Below are positions 22,116 through 47,500 of a stretch of 64,000 nt of DNA, piece by piece (the first letter of the stretch is position 1; every line of letters begins with the position of its first letter). Source of the DNA: Rhabdophis nuchalis (Eukaryota; Chordata; Lepidosauria; Squamata; Natricidae); assembly GCA_039707465.1 (NCBI GenBank), contig CM077645.1, positions 145,197,503-145,261,502 of the forward strand, given 5' to 3'. The notes beneath the pieces were generated by a model. That model saw only the letters and a list, made by a program, of their open reading frames with translations. It ran no database searches and was not told the origin of the DNA. The translations under genes and the position numbers were made by a program.

Positions 22116-22182
22116 TAGTCAAACAGATGATAGATTAGATTAGATTAGATTAGAATGATAGTCAAACCGATAGAGGATAGGT

Positions 22183-22328
22183 CAGAGGTGGGTTGCTGGC
22201 GGTTCGGCCGAGTTTGAGTGAACTGGTAGTAGCAGCAGGCAGAGGCTCCCCCCACCTGCCCAGATGCTCCTGCGCATGCACGGGAGTGCGGCCGAACCGA
22301 TAGTAAAAAAATTAGCAACCCACCGCTG
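22183..22328. mobile_element. hAT-type MITE, copy 2
   Basis: Paralogue of 13201-13346, with the right terminus now CACCGCTG. Confidence 0.7.
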
Positions 22329-22353
22329 TGATAAGTAGATAGACATGCTAGAT

Positions 22354-22354
<1 letters not shown>

Positions 22355-22392
<38 letters not shown>

Positions 22393-22515
22393 GTAGGTAG
22401 GTAGGTAGGTAGGTAGGTAGGTAGGTAGGTAGGTAGGAAGGTAGGTGTGGTAGGTAGGTAGGTAGGTAGGTAGGTAGGTAGATAGATAGATAGGTAGACA
22501 GACAGACAGACAGCC
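22355..22515. repeat. GATA/GTAG/GACA microsatellite cluster
   Basis: (GATA)n, (GTAG)n with interruptions, then (GACA)n. Counterpart of 13373-13492. Confidence 0.9.
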
Positions 22516-22559
22516 AATTTCTGTTGATCAGAGGTTCTGGAGATTTTATGTAAAGTTGC

Positions 22560-23049
22560 ATGTTATACTCTATGAGAAAGTTTGAAAACCTTTGGTTTAC
22601 CATTTCCACATAGAGTTGTCCAACCTGTAGGGAATGAGGATATAAGAAGAAAATCGATGCACAAAAAATACAAAGCAGTAATGCCAGTGAGCTTCTGCAG
22701 CTGGGGCGGGTGGGCTAAGTGCATGTATTGGAGGCCCTGTCCGCAGCCCCATCTTCCTCCTACTCTCGCTCTTCTCACGCCTTCCAACTCTCGAAAGCCG
22801 CCGGATCAGAACACCCCACCCCAGTGCCATCCGGTGAAGGTCAGAGTGCGAGGGCGATGCCGCTACTTCACACACCGGCGCTCCCTTCCTCGGAACGGGA
22901 GTGGCTCTCTGCGCATCCAACCCACTTCAGCATCGCCGCTGGTCTTCTCTCGGCAGGAAAGGGTGGGATTTAAGGCATTTAAAGCTTGCGCTTGCTCTCC
23001 CGTCGTCGTTGCTTGGCATTGGTGCTATAATTTCAAAGGTGCTTCAGAA

Positions 23050-23112
<63 letters not shown>

Positions 23113-23306
23113 TTTCTTTCTTTCTTTTTCTTTCTTCTCGTTTTCAAGCTTTCCTGTTCGCCACTATGGATAAACTGGCTGATGCAAACTCGCACTTTCC
23201 TCTGGATCTTTTCCAAAAGTTGAAGGAAGCCCACCCAACTGGCAACCTTTTCTTTCCCCCGTTCTGTTTATCCGCCGCCCTGTCCACGATCGTCTTAGGG
23301 GCCCGG
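22560..23306 (+). pseudogene. Serpin C first 5' end: decayed exon 1a and truncated exon 2a
   Basis: Same architecture as unit B: exon 1a donor is CAG|GAAAGG, and exon 2a starts at ATG 23166 (MDKLADANSHFPLDLF) and is cut after GCCCGG at 23306. The sequence is nearly identical to 13560-14297. Confidence 0.8.
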
Positions 23307-23379
23307 CTGCTCCTTTCGGTTTCACTCCCCCCCCCCTTTCCTCCGTTCCTCCCCCTCCCCTCCTGTCCCCTAGGTCCAC

Positions 23380-23697
23380 CGAGTTTGTGCAGCTGGGGCG
23401 GGTGGGCTAAGTGCGGGAACTGGATGCACTGTGTTGATGTGGGCAAATTGAGAGCAACCCCACCCTTCCTACGCCTCTCGCTCCTCTCACGCCTTCCAAC
23501 TCTTGAAGCCTGCCTGGTTCAGAACTCTTCCCCTCTCTTCCCCTACCAGCCGGTGAAAGTCAAGAGTCCCAGGGCTTTGCCGCCTCGCCAGTTCCAGAGT
23601 CCCGCCAGGGTTCCTTTCCTCGCAGCGACAAGACCTGGGATCTGTGCGGCTGGGGCTCACTGCGCATCCAGCATCGGCGCTGGTCTTCTCTCGGCAG
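23380..23697 (+). promoter_or_regulatory. Serpin C b-type promoter/exon 1
   Basis: GC box GGGGCGGG at about 23395 and donor CGGCAG|GTAAGG (exon end 23697). A (CTTT)n tract at 23788-23870 lies in intron 1 just before exon 2. Confidence 0.6.
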
Positions 23698-23785
23698 GTA
23701 AGGGCGGGTTCCGCGGCCGTCGCTTGTTCCCTGGTCGTTGCTCGGGATTGGTGCTATGATTTTAAAGGTGCCTCAGAAATAATTG

Positions 23786-23787
<2 letters not shown>

Positions 23788-23869
<82 letters not shown>

Positions 23870-23873
23870 TCGT
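23788..23873. repeat. (CTTT)n microsatellite in intron 1 of serpin C
   Basis: About 21 CTTT units ending about 35 bp before the exon 2 ATG, within the polypyrimidine region of the acceptor. Confidence 0.95.
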
Positions 23874-23906
23874 TTTGCTTGTTTTCAAGCTTTCCCGTTC
23901 ACCACT

Positions 23907-37914
<14,008 letters not shown>

Positions 37915-38746
37915 AGAGTATCGTAAGTCATAAAAGCAACTTCCAGCCTCCCATAAAATACTCATTTCTCTGCCTATTTGGGGATATTGAACAAGTGGGA
38001 TTCCTCCAGATCAGGGGGGCCAAACCCGCGTCATCATGTGACATATTGTGACTGCCCTCTCCCTTCGTTAGACCGGGGGTGGGCATAGCCACTGCATGAT
38101 GCATCCACCCATGGGCCATGACTTTGACAACCCTGGCCCAGATGCTTTCCAGCTTGAATTTCTTGAATTTTCTTGATTTTCTGTTAACAAATTTTCTGTG
38201 ACACTTTGCTCTAAAAGGTAATCGTCTGTAATCTGGGACATTGTGTTTGATTTCAGTTCTTTTCATTTCCAGCTAGCTAGGAATTCTGGGAATTGTAGTT
38301 TGAGCTGTTTGGAAGCAGTCAGGCAAGGGGCAGCTACTATGCATTTTATTTGTAAAACAAATAACACATGAATTACTGGAATAAAATTGGCTTTCATTCA
38401 ATATAATGTAAGAGACTTTGGTTCAGACTCTTCGGTCCTAGAAAATCATTGATAATATAGAACCCAGAAAGTGACCTTTTTATTCTTAAAAATACAAAAC
38501 AATGTGGCATTTGTCTTAGTACGCATTTTATGAGGAGTTGTGGTACAGCTTTTCTTATCATTCAGTAAATGCAGAATTGTTCACATATGAGTCACTAGTG
38601 ACCTCTATCTACCAATTTTCTGATATTTTTTGTCCATATTCTCTCTCCTCAGTGGTAAAATACAGATTTCCTAAAACTGAAATGAATTTTTTAGAAAAAT
38701 ATTATGGAATCATTATGAATCACATGGGATAATACATGGTGTTCCA

Positions 38747-38959
38747 TCAAATTTTGCTTCGCGTGAAAAAATCAATCCCTTTCAACTCTTCAGGCAGATA
38801 TTCTTGCTCTACAGGATCCTTGTACATAGGATTATATTTATAATCTTTACCATAATCTAAATCTTTCATGAGCTTGGTTGGGGCATTATGCAAATATAAA
38901 GGGACAGGCGGAAGAGGTCCTTGGTGATCTCTTAGGCATGTTTTCACATTACTGTAAGC
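38747..38959 (-). pseudogene. WRNIP1: Duplicated WRNIP1 terminal exon (copy 3), truncated
   Basis: Has the WRNIP1 C-terminus with the normal TGA retained (PEELKGIDFF, KI-stop) and DPVEQEYL. It is closer to the genuine exon than to copies 1 and 2. It is cut at GTAAGC (38959) by an AAT tract and LINE 3' end, losing the acceptor and the first roughly 25 codons. Confidence 0.85.
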
Positions 38960-39050
<91 letters not shown>

Positions 39051-39116
39051 TAATAATAATAATAATAATAATAAATTTATAGACCGCTCCCTCTCCCCGA
39101 AGGGACTCGGGGCGGT
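38960..39116 (-). mobile_element. (AAT)n plus LINE 3' terminus at unit C/D junction
   Basis: About 36 AAT units and then TTTATAGACCGCTCCCTCTCC...GGGACTCGGGGCGG, the last roughly 45 bp of a CR1/L2-group LINE. The flanking sequence jumps from the WRNIP1 exon copy to the serpin upstream block at 39117, so the intergenic segment present in A/B and B/C junctions is deleted here. Confidence 0.8.
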
Positions 39117-39623
39117 TCTGGGGATTTTATTGAAAGTTGCATTTTATACTCTATGAGAAAGTTTGAAAACCTTTGGTTTACCATTTCCACATAGAGTTGT
39201 CCAACCTGTAGGGAATGAGGATATAAGAAGAAAATTGATGCACAAAAAATACAAAGAAGTAATGCCAGTGAGCTTCTGCAGCTGGGGCGGGTGGGCTAAG
39301 TGGAGGCCCTGTCCGCAGCCTCCTACTCTCGCTCTTCTCACGCCTTCCAACTCTCGAAAGCCGCCGGATAAGAACACCCATCCCAGTGCCATCCGGTGAA
39401 GGTCAGAGTCCGAAGGCGATACCTCTACTTCACACGCCGGTGCTCCATTCCTCGGAACGTCGAGAGCAGAGATCTGCGCGGGAATGGCTCTCTGCGCATC
39501 CAACCCACGTCAGCACGGCGCTGCTCTCTCGGCAGGAAAGGGTGGGATTTAAAGCGTTTAAAGCTTGCGCTTGCTCTCCTGTCGTCCTTGCATTGCTGCT
39601 ACAATTTCAAAGGTGCCTCAGAA

Positions 39624-39695
<72 letters not shown>

Positions 39696-39862
39696 GTCTT
39701 TCTTTCTTTCCTTCTTCCGTCTTCCTTCCTTCCTTCCTTCCTTTTCAAAGGTGCCTCAGAAATTCTTTCTTTCTTTCTTCCGCCTTCCCTTCCTTCCTTC
39801 CTTCCTTCCTTCCTTCCTTCCTTCCTTCCTTCCTTCCTTCCTTCCTTCCTTCCTTCCTTCCT

Positions 39863-39943
<81 letters not shown>

Positions 39944-40112
39944 TCGTTTTCAAGCTTTCCCGTTCGCCACTATGGATAAACTGCCTGATGCAAACTCGCA
40001 GTTTGCTCTGGATCTTTTCCAAAAGTTGAAGGAAGCCCACCCAACCGGCAACCTTTTCTTTTCCCCGTTCAGTCTATCTTCCGCCCTGGCCATGGTCGTC
40101 TTAGGGGCCCGG
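39117..40112 (+). pseudogene. Serpin D first 5' end: decayed exon 1a and truncated exon 2a
   Basis: The a-type exon 1 ends CGGCAG|GAAAGG (donor lost). Exon 2a begins at ATG 39972 ([19 protein letters not shown]) and is cut after GCCCGG at 40112, then fused to b-type promoter sequence. It is the same junction as in units B and C, but with the LPDANSQF version also found in copy A. Confidence 0.8.
39627..39943. repeat. (CTTT)n/(CCTT)n microsatellite with internal duplication
   Basis: Two CTTT arrays flank a CCTT array. The phrase TCAAAGGTGCCTCAGAAAT from the flank is repeated at about 39606 and about 39745, showing duplication of unique sequence within the array. Confidence 0.9.
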
Positions 40113-40189
40113 CTGCTCCTTTCGGTTTTACTTCCACCCCACCCCGACTTTCCTCCGTTCCTCCTCCTCCCCTCCTCTCCCCCTAGGTT

Positions 40190-40570
40190 CACCGAGTTTG
40201 TGCAACTGGGGCGGGTGGGCTAAGTGCGTGAACTGGATGCACTGTGCTGATGTGTGCAAATTGACAACAATCCCACCCTTCCTCCTCCTCTCGCTCCTCT
40301 CAAGCCTTCCAACTCCCCAAGCCTGCCTGGTTCAGCCGGTGAAAGTCAAGAGTCCCGGGGCTTTCCCTACCAGCCGGTGAAAGTCAAGAGTCCCGGGGCT
40401 TTCCCTACCAGCCGGTGAAAGTCAAGAGTCCCGGGGCTTTGCCCTCTCGCCAGTTCCAGAATCCCACCAGGGTTCCTTTCCTCGCAGCGACAAGACCTGG
40501 GGTCTGTGCGGTTGTGGCTCACTGCGCATCCAACCCACCTCCAGCACCGCCGCTGGTCTTCTCTCCGCAG
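40190..40570 (+). promoter_or_regulatory. Serpin D b-type promoter/exon 1 with 38-bp triplication
   Basis: GC box GGGGCGGG at about 40208 and donor CCGCAG|GTAAGG (exon end 40570). Positions 40333-40446 contain three copies of a 38-bp unit beginning CAGCCGGTGAAAGTCAAGAG, present once in copies B and C. This lengthens the probable 5' UTR. Confidence 0.6.
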
Positions 40571-40703
40571 GTAAGGGCGGGTCACGCGACCGTCGCTTGT
40601 TCCCTGGTCGTTGCTCGGGATTGGTGCGATGATTTTAAAGACGCCTCAGAAATAATTGTCTGTCTTTCTTTTTGCTTGTTTTCAAGCTTTCCGGTTCGCC
40701 ACT

Positions 40704-41451
40704 ATGGATAAACTGGCTAATGCAAACTCGCAGTTTGCTCTGGATCTTTTCCAAAAGTTGAAGGAAGCCCACCCAACCGGCAACCTTTTCTTTTCCCCGT
40801 TCAGTCTATCTTCCGCCCTGGCTATGGTCGTCTTAGGGGCCCGGGGTAACACAGCCTCCGAACTCTTGAAGGTCAGCGGATATTTTTTCCTGATGTGTTA
40901 GTTCAGTGATAGCAAACCTTTTTTGCCTCCGGTGCCAAAAGCACACACACTCGCGCTATTGTGCCCACTCATGTGCCCACACCCATAATGTAATGCCTCC
41001 CATGCCATGTCCCTTGAGCATGCACATGTGACATCCCCTCCTGCCCCGTGCATGTGCACACGGCTTTTTTGGAGCCTGGGGAGGGCAAAAAAAGGTCCAC
41101 CACACAAACTGGAAGTTCAGGAATGGACTTCCAGGTTGCCCGTTGGGCCATTTTTCTGCCTGTGGAGGCTTCAGGAGGTCAAACACTGGCTGAAAATCAA
41201 GGCCAAAAATCAGCTGGCCAGCGTACTCATGTGTGCTGGAGCTAACAGGGCAACGCCTCGCGTGCCCTCAGAAATGACTTTGTGTGCCACCTGTGGCACC
41301 CATGCCATAGTTTCGCCGTCACGGTGTTAGTTATTATAATATGGCTGCTATGAGGAAGTGTGGCTCTTTTCTAAGGCGAGTTGTATTTTAAGTGAAAGGC
41401 CGTCTCTAGCACAGGGAAGTTATGTTTGGATTTAAGAGATGAATCATGTTT

Positions 41452-41541
<90 letters not shown>

Positions 41542-44500
41542 AGATAGATAGATAGACCGCTCTCTCTCCCCGCAGGGACTCGGGGCGGTGCACAGGACTT
41601 AAAAACATATATAAATACAACAATAACAATATTTAAAATTAAATTAAATAATTTATCCTGTGCTAAAATTCTTAAAATTTTAAAACCTTTAAAACTCTTA
41701 AAACTATTCCCTACTATCCCTATTAAAACAATCTCAATTTATACTACAGGCTACAATCGGATTCTTTAGGCCAGGCCGGCCTGATGAAACAAGAAAGTTT
41801 TTAACTTTTGGCGGAAGGAGCGGAGGTCCTGTGGCCTTTTGGGTTGTTCTAAGTTCGGGGGGTAGGTCATTCCAGATGGTCGGGCCCACCACAGAGGCCC
41901 ACCTTCCCCTGGGCGTCGCCAGCTGGCACTGCCTAGTGGACGGCACCCGGAGAAGTCCCTCTCTGTAGGAGCGGATCGGCCGCAGGGATGTATGAGGCAG
42001 AATGCGATCCCGCAAGTAACTAGGTCCCGTGCCATGGAGCGTTTTAAAGATGGTAATCAACACCTTGAAGCGCACCCAAAAGGCCACAGGCAGCCAGTGC
42101 ACCTGGCGCTGGAGTGGTGTTACGTGGGAGAACCTAGAGGCTCCCAGGATAGCCCGTGCGGCCGCATTCTGGACTAGCTGTAGTCCTTGGGTGCACCTCA
42201 AGGGAAGCCCCATGTAGAGATCATTACAATAGTCTAGACGGGATGTCACGAGCGCATGAGTGACCGTGCGAAGGGTGTCCCGATCCAATAAGGGACGCAA
42301 CTGGCGAACCTGGTAGAATGCCCCCCTGGCCACGGCTGTCACTTGATGTTCCGTGGACAGCCGGGTATCCAGGACGACGCCCAAGTTGCGTGCCCTATCC
42401 ACTGGGGCTAGATGTTCACCACCAATGGCCAGTGATGGAGTGAACTAGTTATACCGGGACACCGGAAACCACAGCCACTCGGTCTTGGATGAGTCTGAGT
42501 CTGTTCCTTCCCATCCAAACCCACATGGCTTCCAGACACCGGGACATCACTTCGACGGCATCATTGGGGTGGTTTGGGGTAGATATGTACAGCTGCGTGT
42601 CATCAGCGTACAGGTGGTACTCTACCCAAAACCACGGATGATCTCGCCCAGCGGCTTCATATATGTGTTGAACAGGAACGGCGAGAGGACCGACCCCTGA
42701 GGCACCCCACATGTGAGGGGTCTCGAGGTCAACCTCTGCCCTCCTGCCAACACAAATTGCGATCGACCGGAGAGGTAGGAGGAGAACCACTGTAAAACGG
42801 TGCCCCTCACCCCCAACCCCTCCGCTCGATGCAATAGGATACCATGGTCGATGGTATCAAAAGCCGCCGAGAGGTCTAATAGGACCAGGATGGAGGAGCA
42901 GTCCCCATCTCTGGCACTCCAGATTACTCCAAGGTTTTTTCTGATGTTCTGCTGAACAAATAATTTTCAAGGGAGACAGCCAGCCAGCCAATTTTCTAAC
43001 ACTAAAGTTGGCATATTGATCAGAAGGTCTTAACTGATAGGCTACACTTTGTGAGAAAGTTTGAAAACCCTTAGTTTAGATTTTCCACATATTGTTGTCC
43101 AACCTGTATAGGACAAGGATGTGAGAACAAAATTGAAAACAAACATTCTGACAGTCTCAGTTGCATTTAAAGGAAACATTCTCTACTCTTGCTATACTTT
43201 ATCAAAAAATCATTGTTATGAAAATCAGACTAACATTGAACTTTTTCCTTATCAGTTCCAATAGTTTTGTGCCTAGTCTACATAGATTCTGTATCTGATA
43301 CCCTAAGGTAATTTGGAATAAAATGACCTCTTTTGTTATTTCTCCAAGACAGAATATATAGCAAACACATTCAGGCTTTGATAAATCGCCAATTTTTTCT
43401 CGTATATGTATAAACCATCATATCAATCTTAGATATTGTATGGTCCTCTTTAAAAGATGAAACCTAAATTTGTAAAGAGTGGTCCATCGTGCTGTTTGTT
43501 TATGTATTCTTTCTACCTGTGAATCTGTGTATTTCTGAAATGTGTCCATTGTTATTAGACAAAATTATTTTTGCACTAACCCTAATTTCACTGTTTTTAT
43601 TGGTACTAAAGTAGGACTTGTTTTTTCCATGCAGACACTTCATTTTGATGGCGTTGAAGACTTTCATTCAGTATTTCACACACTCAATACTAAAATTAAC
43701 TGGAGCAATGCACCTTATATATTGAAACTTGCTAATAGGTTGTATGGAGAAAAATCTTTCAACTTTTTGCCTGTAAGTAGATTGCTAAATAAGTAAACAT
43801 CAATAATTTATGGACCATCGCAATGGTTTTATAGGTCAATTACAAATTTTATTAGACTATGATATTAAGCGGTAGAGTTATTCTTTGCTTGAAGTGAATC
43901 TTTAATCTCTTTTAATTAGGTCTTCTATGATCAGCCCTGCCCAAAGATGATACAGTGAGATCAAAATCACATCCAATCATTCATTTTCTTATACCTAATG
44001 GAGAACTATAGCCAAATGAGAGCTATAGCCATCTAACCTACTATCTCCGGAGAGATTTCAGGGGTGGCTATCCTGAACCTCTTCCCCTCCTTCCTCCATT
44101 TTGGGACTTCACAGCCATTTAATCTTGGTGTCTTTCTCGGAAAACACCATGTTTTGCTAAAATTCCCTACCCACCACACTATACTGCTTCTCCAGGTGCA
44201 TATTCCATGGCAGCTATGAAATATGCAGATTAACAGGTTCATTTCTCTCTCTCTTTTATCCACATATAGTCATGTTTCTTGTGATATGTAGAATTATTGC
44301 AGCTAACCTTATGAGATGGATCGAGATTTTCCAATTAGATTACAAACTGTGTGTATAACATGCATCTCTTTTCAGAAGAATAAATTTTGCTCAAAGACCA
44401 TTCTGTTTAGGGTACATTTCAGTCAAAACAAATGATGCTAATCTCCTGGTTAAATTACTGAAGAAGGCTAATAGTGTTATTCAGCTTAAGCATGGTTATC

Positions 44501-47500
44501 ATGACAGTGAATTGGAAAATGTCAACATAGACTACATCAGTCTTGAGAGACATGTCTTCATTATGTTATTACGAGTGCTTGCTTAAATGCAGTTAGAAAA
44601 GTCAAAGTCTGCCAAGCAAGAACAAGGAGATAATTTACATCTCTAATTGATTGGAGATGAGCATTAGTCTTAAATGTAAATGCTTCCCCGCATGCTATCC
44701 ATAAAAATATACATTTTAAAATTCTATAATTAAATATATGTCACATTTTTATAGGATTTCTTGACTAACACCCAGAATTTATATAGAGCTGAATTATCCA
44801 CAGTGGGCTTCTCAAATGCTCCAGGCAAGGCAAAACAGGAAATTAACCAATGGGTTGAACAGCAGACTGAAGGTGAGATTTTTAACAAAATTAACAACTA
44901 TAGTATTATCTTTTCTTGGGTCTACATGATAGTCAAACCCTTACTTTTATTTGCCATAATGCTGCCATAAAAGTCCAGTTTCCAGGATTGATAAATGAGA
45001 AAGCAAAATAGTAGTTTGGAACAGTTAATCTTACAGAATGGATTCTTTTTGTATAGTGGTTAATAAGGGATGCAGTTTAGCAGCATGTATCTTGATAAGA
45101 GGTATTTTGGACCGGCATAACAAGTCTGATAAAACACACATTTGGGAACAACCCACAGATACATAAGACACAATAAATGAATGTTCTACATTGTCCTTGC
45201 CCTTAGAATGTTTCCTGAGAAATGCCTATATAAAGTGGACATTACATATTAATGGGTCTGCTTAATGCAACGTACATTCTTTTATTTTATTAATTCAATT
45301 TATATGCTGCTTGTCTCACTTTTTAAGTGACTTTAGGGATCTTATAAAATAATAAGATAAAGACAATAGAACATAATTAAAATTTAGAAAGAATAAAGAC
45401 ACCAAAAACTAATAAGACAGGAGACATGAGGATGGGGATCTAGAGAAAAGAAGGACTAGGAATGACATAATAGCACTATTCCAGTTTTTGAGAAGTTGCC
45501 CACAAAGAGTAATTGGTCAAATTATTTGCCAAAGCACCTTTAGGCAGGATAAGAAACAATGGATGGAAACTAATCCAGGAGAGAAGCAACCTGGAATTAA
45601 GGAGAAACTTTCTAACAGTGAGTACAATTAACCAGTGGAACAGCTTCCCAGCAGAAGCTATAGATACTTGTCACTGGAGGTTTTTAAGAAGGGACCAGAC
45701 AGTCACTTATCTGAAATAGTCTTGATTGATTGATTGATTGACTGATCGATTCTGGAGATGTGGCACCTTAAGCATTTGACAGAAATGATCAGTCAGTGCC
45801 ATTTACTGTACAGCACCTTTTGCTAACTCAGGATTTTTTAAAAAAGAAAAATATTTACAAGATAATTGCAGAGGAGAAATATACATTTAACAAGTGCCTT
45901 TAGATTAGTCTCGTTGATCTGATATTATTTAAGCCTCAGTTCTGTGCACAGCTAATTATCAGTGAAATTTCTGTGTCAAGGTAAAATCCCTGAGCTGTTA
46001 CCTGAAGGATCCATCGATGAAATGACTAAATTGGTTTTGGTGAATGCTGTCTACTTTAAAGGCAACTGGGCAAAGGCATTTAAAGAAAAAGATACTCAAG
46101 ACATGCCTTTTAGACTAAATAAGGTAAATATTTTTTTTGTTTCCCTTCTGTAACAACTTGTTGTTTAGGTAGGTGTAGCAATAGCCACTTTCATGAAGCA
46201 TCATCAACTTTTTGTGATAACACTGAACACATAATCCTAACTTATTTATAGTCATGTTTTTGAAGCCTTATTTCAGTTCCTTTGAGCCTAATCACTTGTT
46301 ACAAATCTCAACTTTCCCATAAGTTAAACATAATTCCGTTTTGAAATATTTTACTTAATGTAGTGGGTCATTTATCTATTTGCTCTAATATATGAAGGAA
46401 AACAATAAAGCAGTTTTTATTCATTTTATACTATAAGTAGGTTTTTTCCCTTTGGCTTATTTTTTAAGCTAGTTTAAATCTTTTGTTTATCCTTACCTGG
46501 AAATGAATTTCATTTAATAATAATAATAATAATAATAATTTTAATTTGTTGACCACTCCCTCTCCCCATAGGGACTCGGAGCGGTGCACAGGGAAAACTA
46601 AAACAATAAATATACAAACACATTAAAAACAAATTAAACATATACCTGTGCTAAAAAATGCCCCATTAAAATACTAAAATTCCCAATTATAAGTAACTAA
46701 AACCCCATAGAGAGAGACTACCGTAGGCCGGCCAAGCAGAAAAGATGTGTTTTTAATTTTAGACGGAAGGAGCGGAAGTCCGTGGTCGTTCTAATGTCGG
46801 GGGGAAGGTCGTTCCAGAGGGCTGGGCCCGCCACAGAGAGAGCCCTTCCCCTGGGCGTCGCCCGCTGACAAAGTCTAGTGGACGGCACCTGGAGAAGTCC
46901 CTCTCTGTGGGAGCGAATCGGCCGTGAGGATGTGTGAGGCAGGATCCGATCCCGCAGATAGCTAGGTCCCGAGCCATGGAGCGCTTTAAAAATGATGACT
47001 AATACCTTGAAGCGCAGCCGGAAGACGACAGGCAGCCAGTGCAGCTCGCGCAAGAGCGGTGTTATGTGGGTAAACCTAGAGGTTCCCAGAATTGCCCGCG
47101 CGGCTGCGTTCTGGACCATCTGAAGTCTCCGGGTGCACCTCAAGGGGAGCCCCATGTAGAGAGAGTTGCAGTAGTCCAGTCGGGATGTCACGAGAGCATG
47201 AGTGACTGTGCGAAGGGCGTCCCGATCCAATAGGGGGCGCAACTGGCGAACCAGGCGAACCTGGTAAAACGCCCTCCTGGCCACGGCTGTCACTTGATCT
47301 TCCATGGACAGCCGGGCATCTAGGAGGACACCCAAGTTGCGCGCCCCATCCACAGGGGCAAGATGTTCGCCCCCTATGGCCAGCGATGGAGTCAGCTGGT
47401 TGAATCGGGCAGCCGGAAACCACAGCCACTCGGTCTTGGTCGGGTTGAGTCTGAGTCCGTTACATCCCATCCAGATCCGTACGGCTTCCAGGCACTGGCA

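Noticed and set aside
39386..40223. Long ORFs of Phe/Leu/Ser and Lys/Glu/Arg through 39.6-40.0 kb
   Set aside because: Translation of CTTT/CCTT arrays that happens to run into truncated serpin exon 2a.
40898..41330. Overlapping ORFs of 60-107 codons
   Set aside because: They lie inside a hAT MITE and have no domain similarity.
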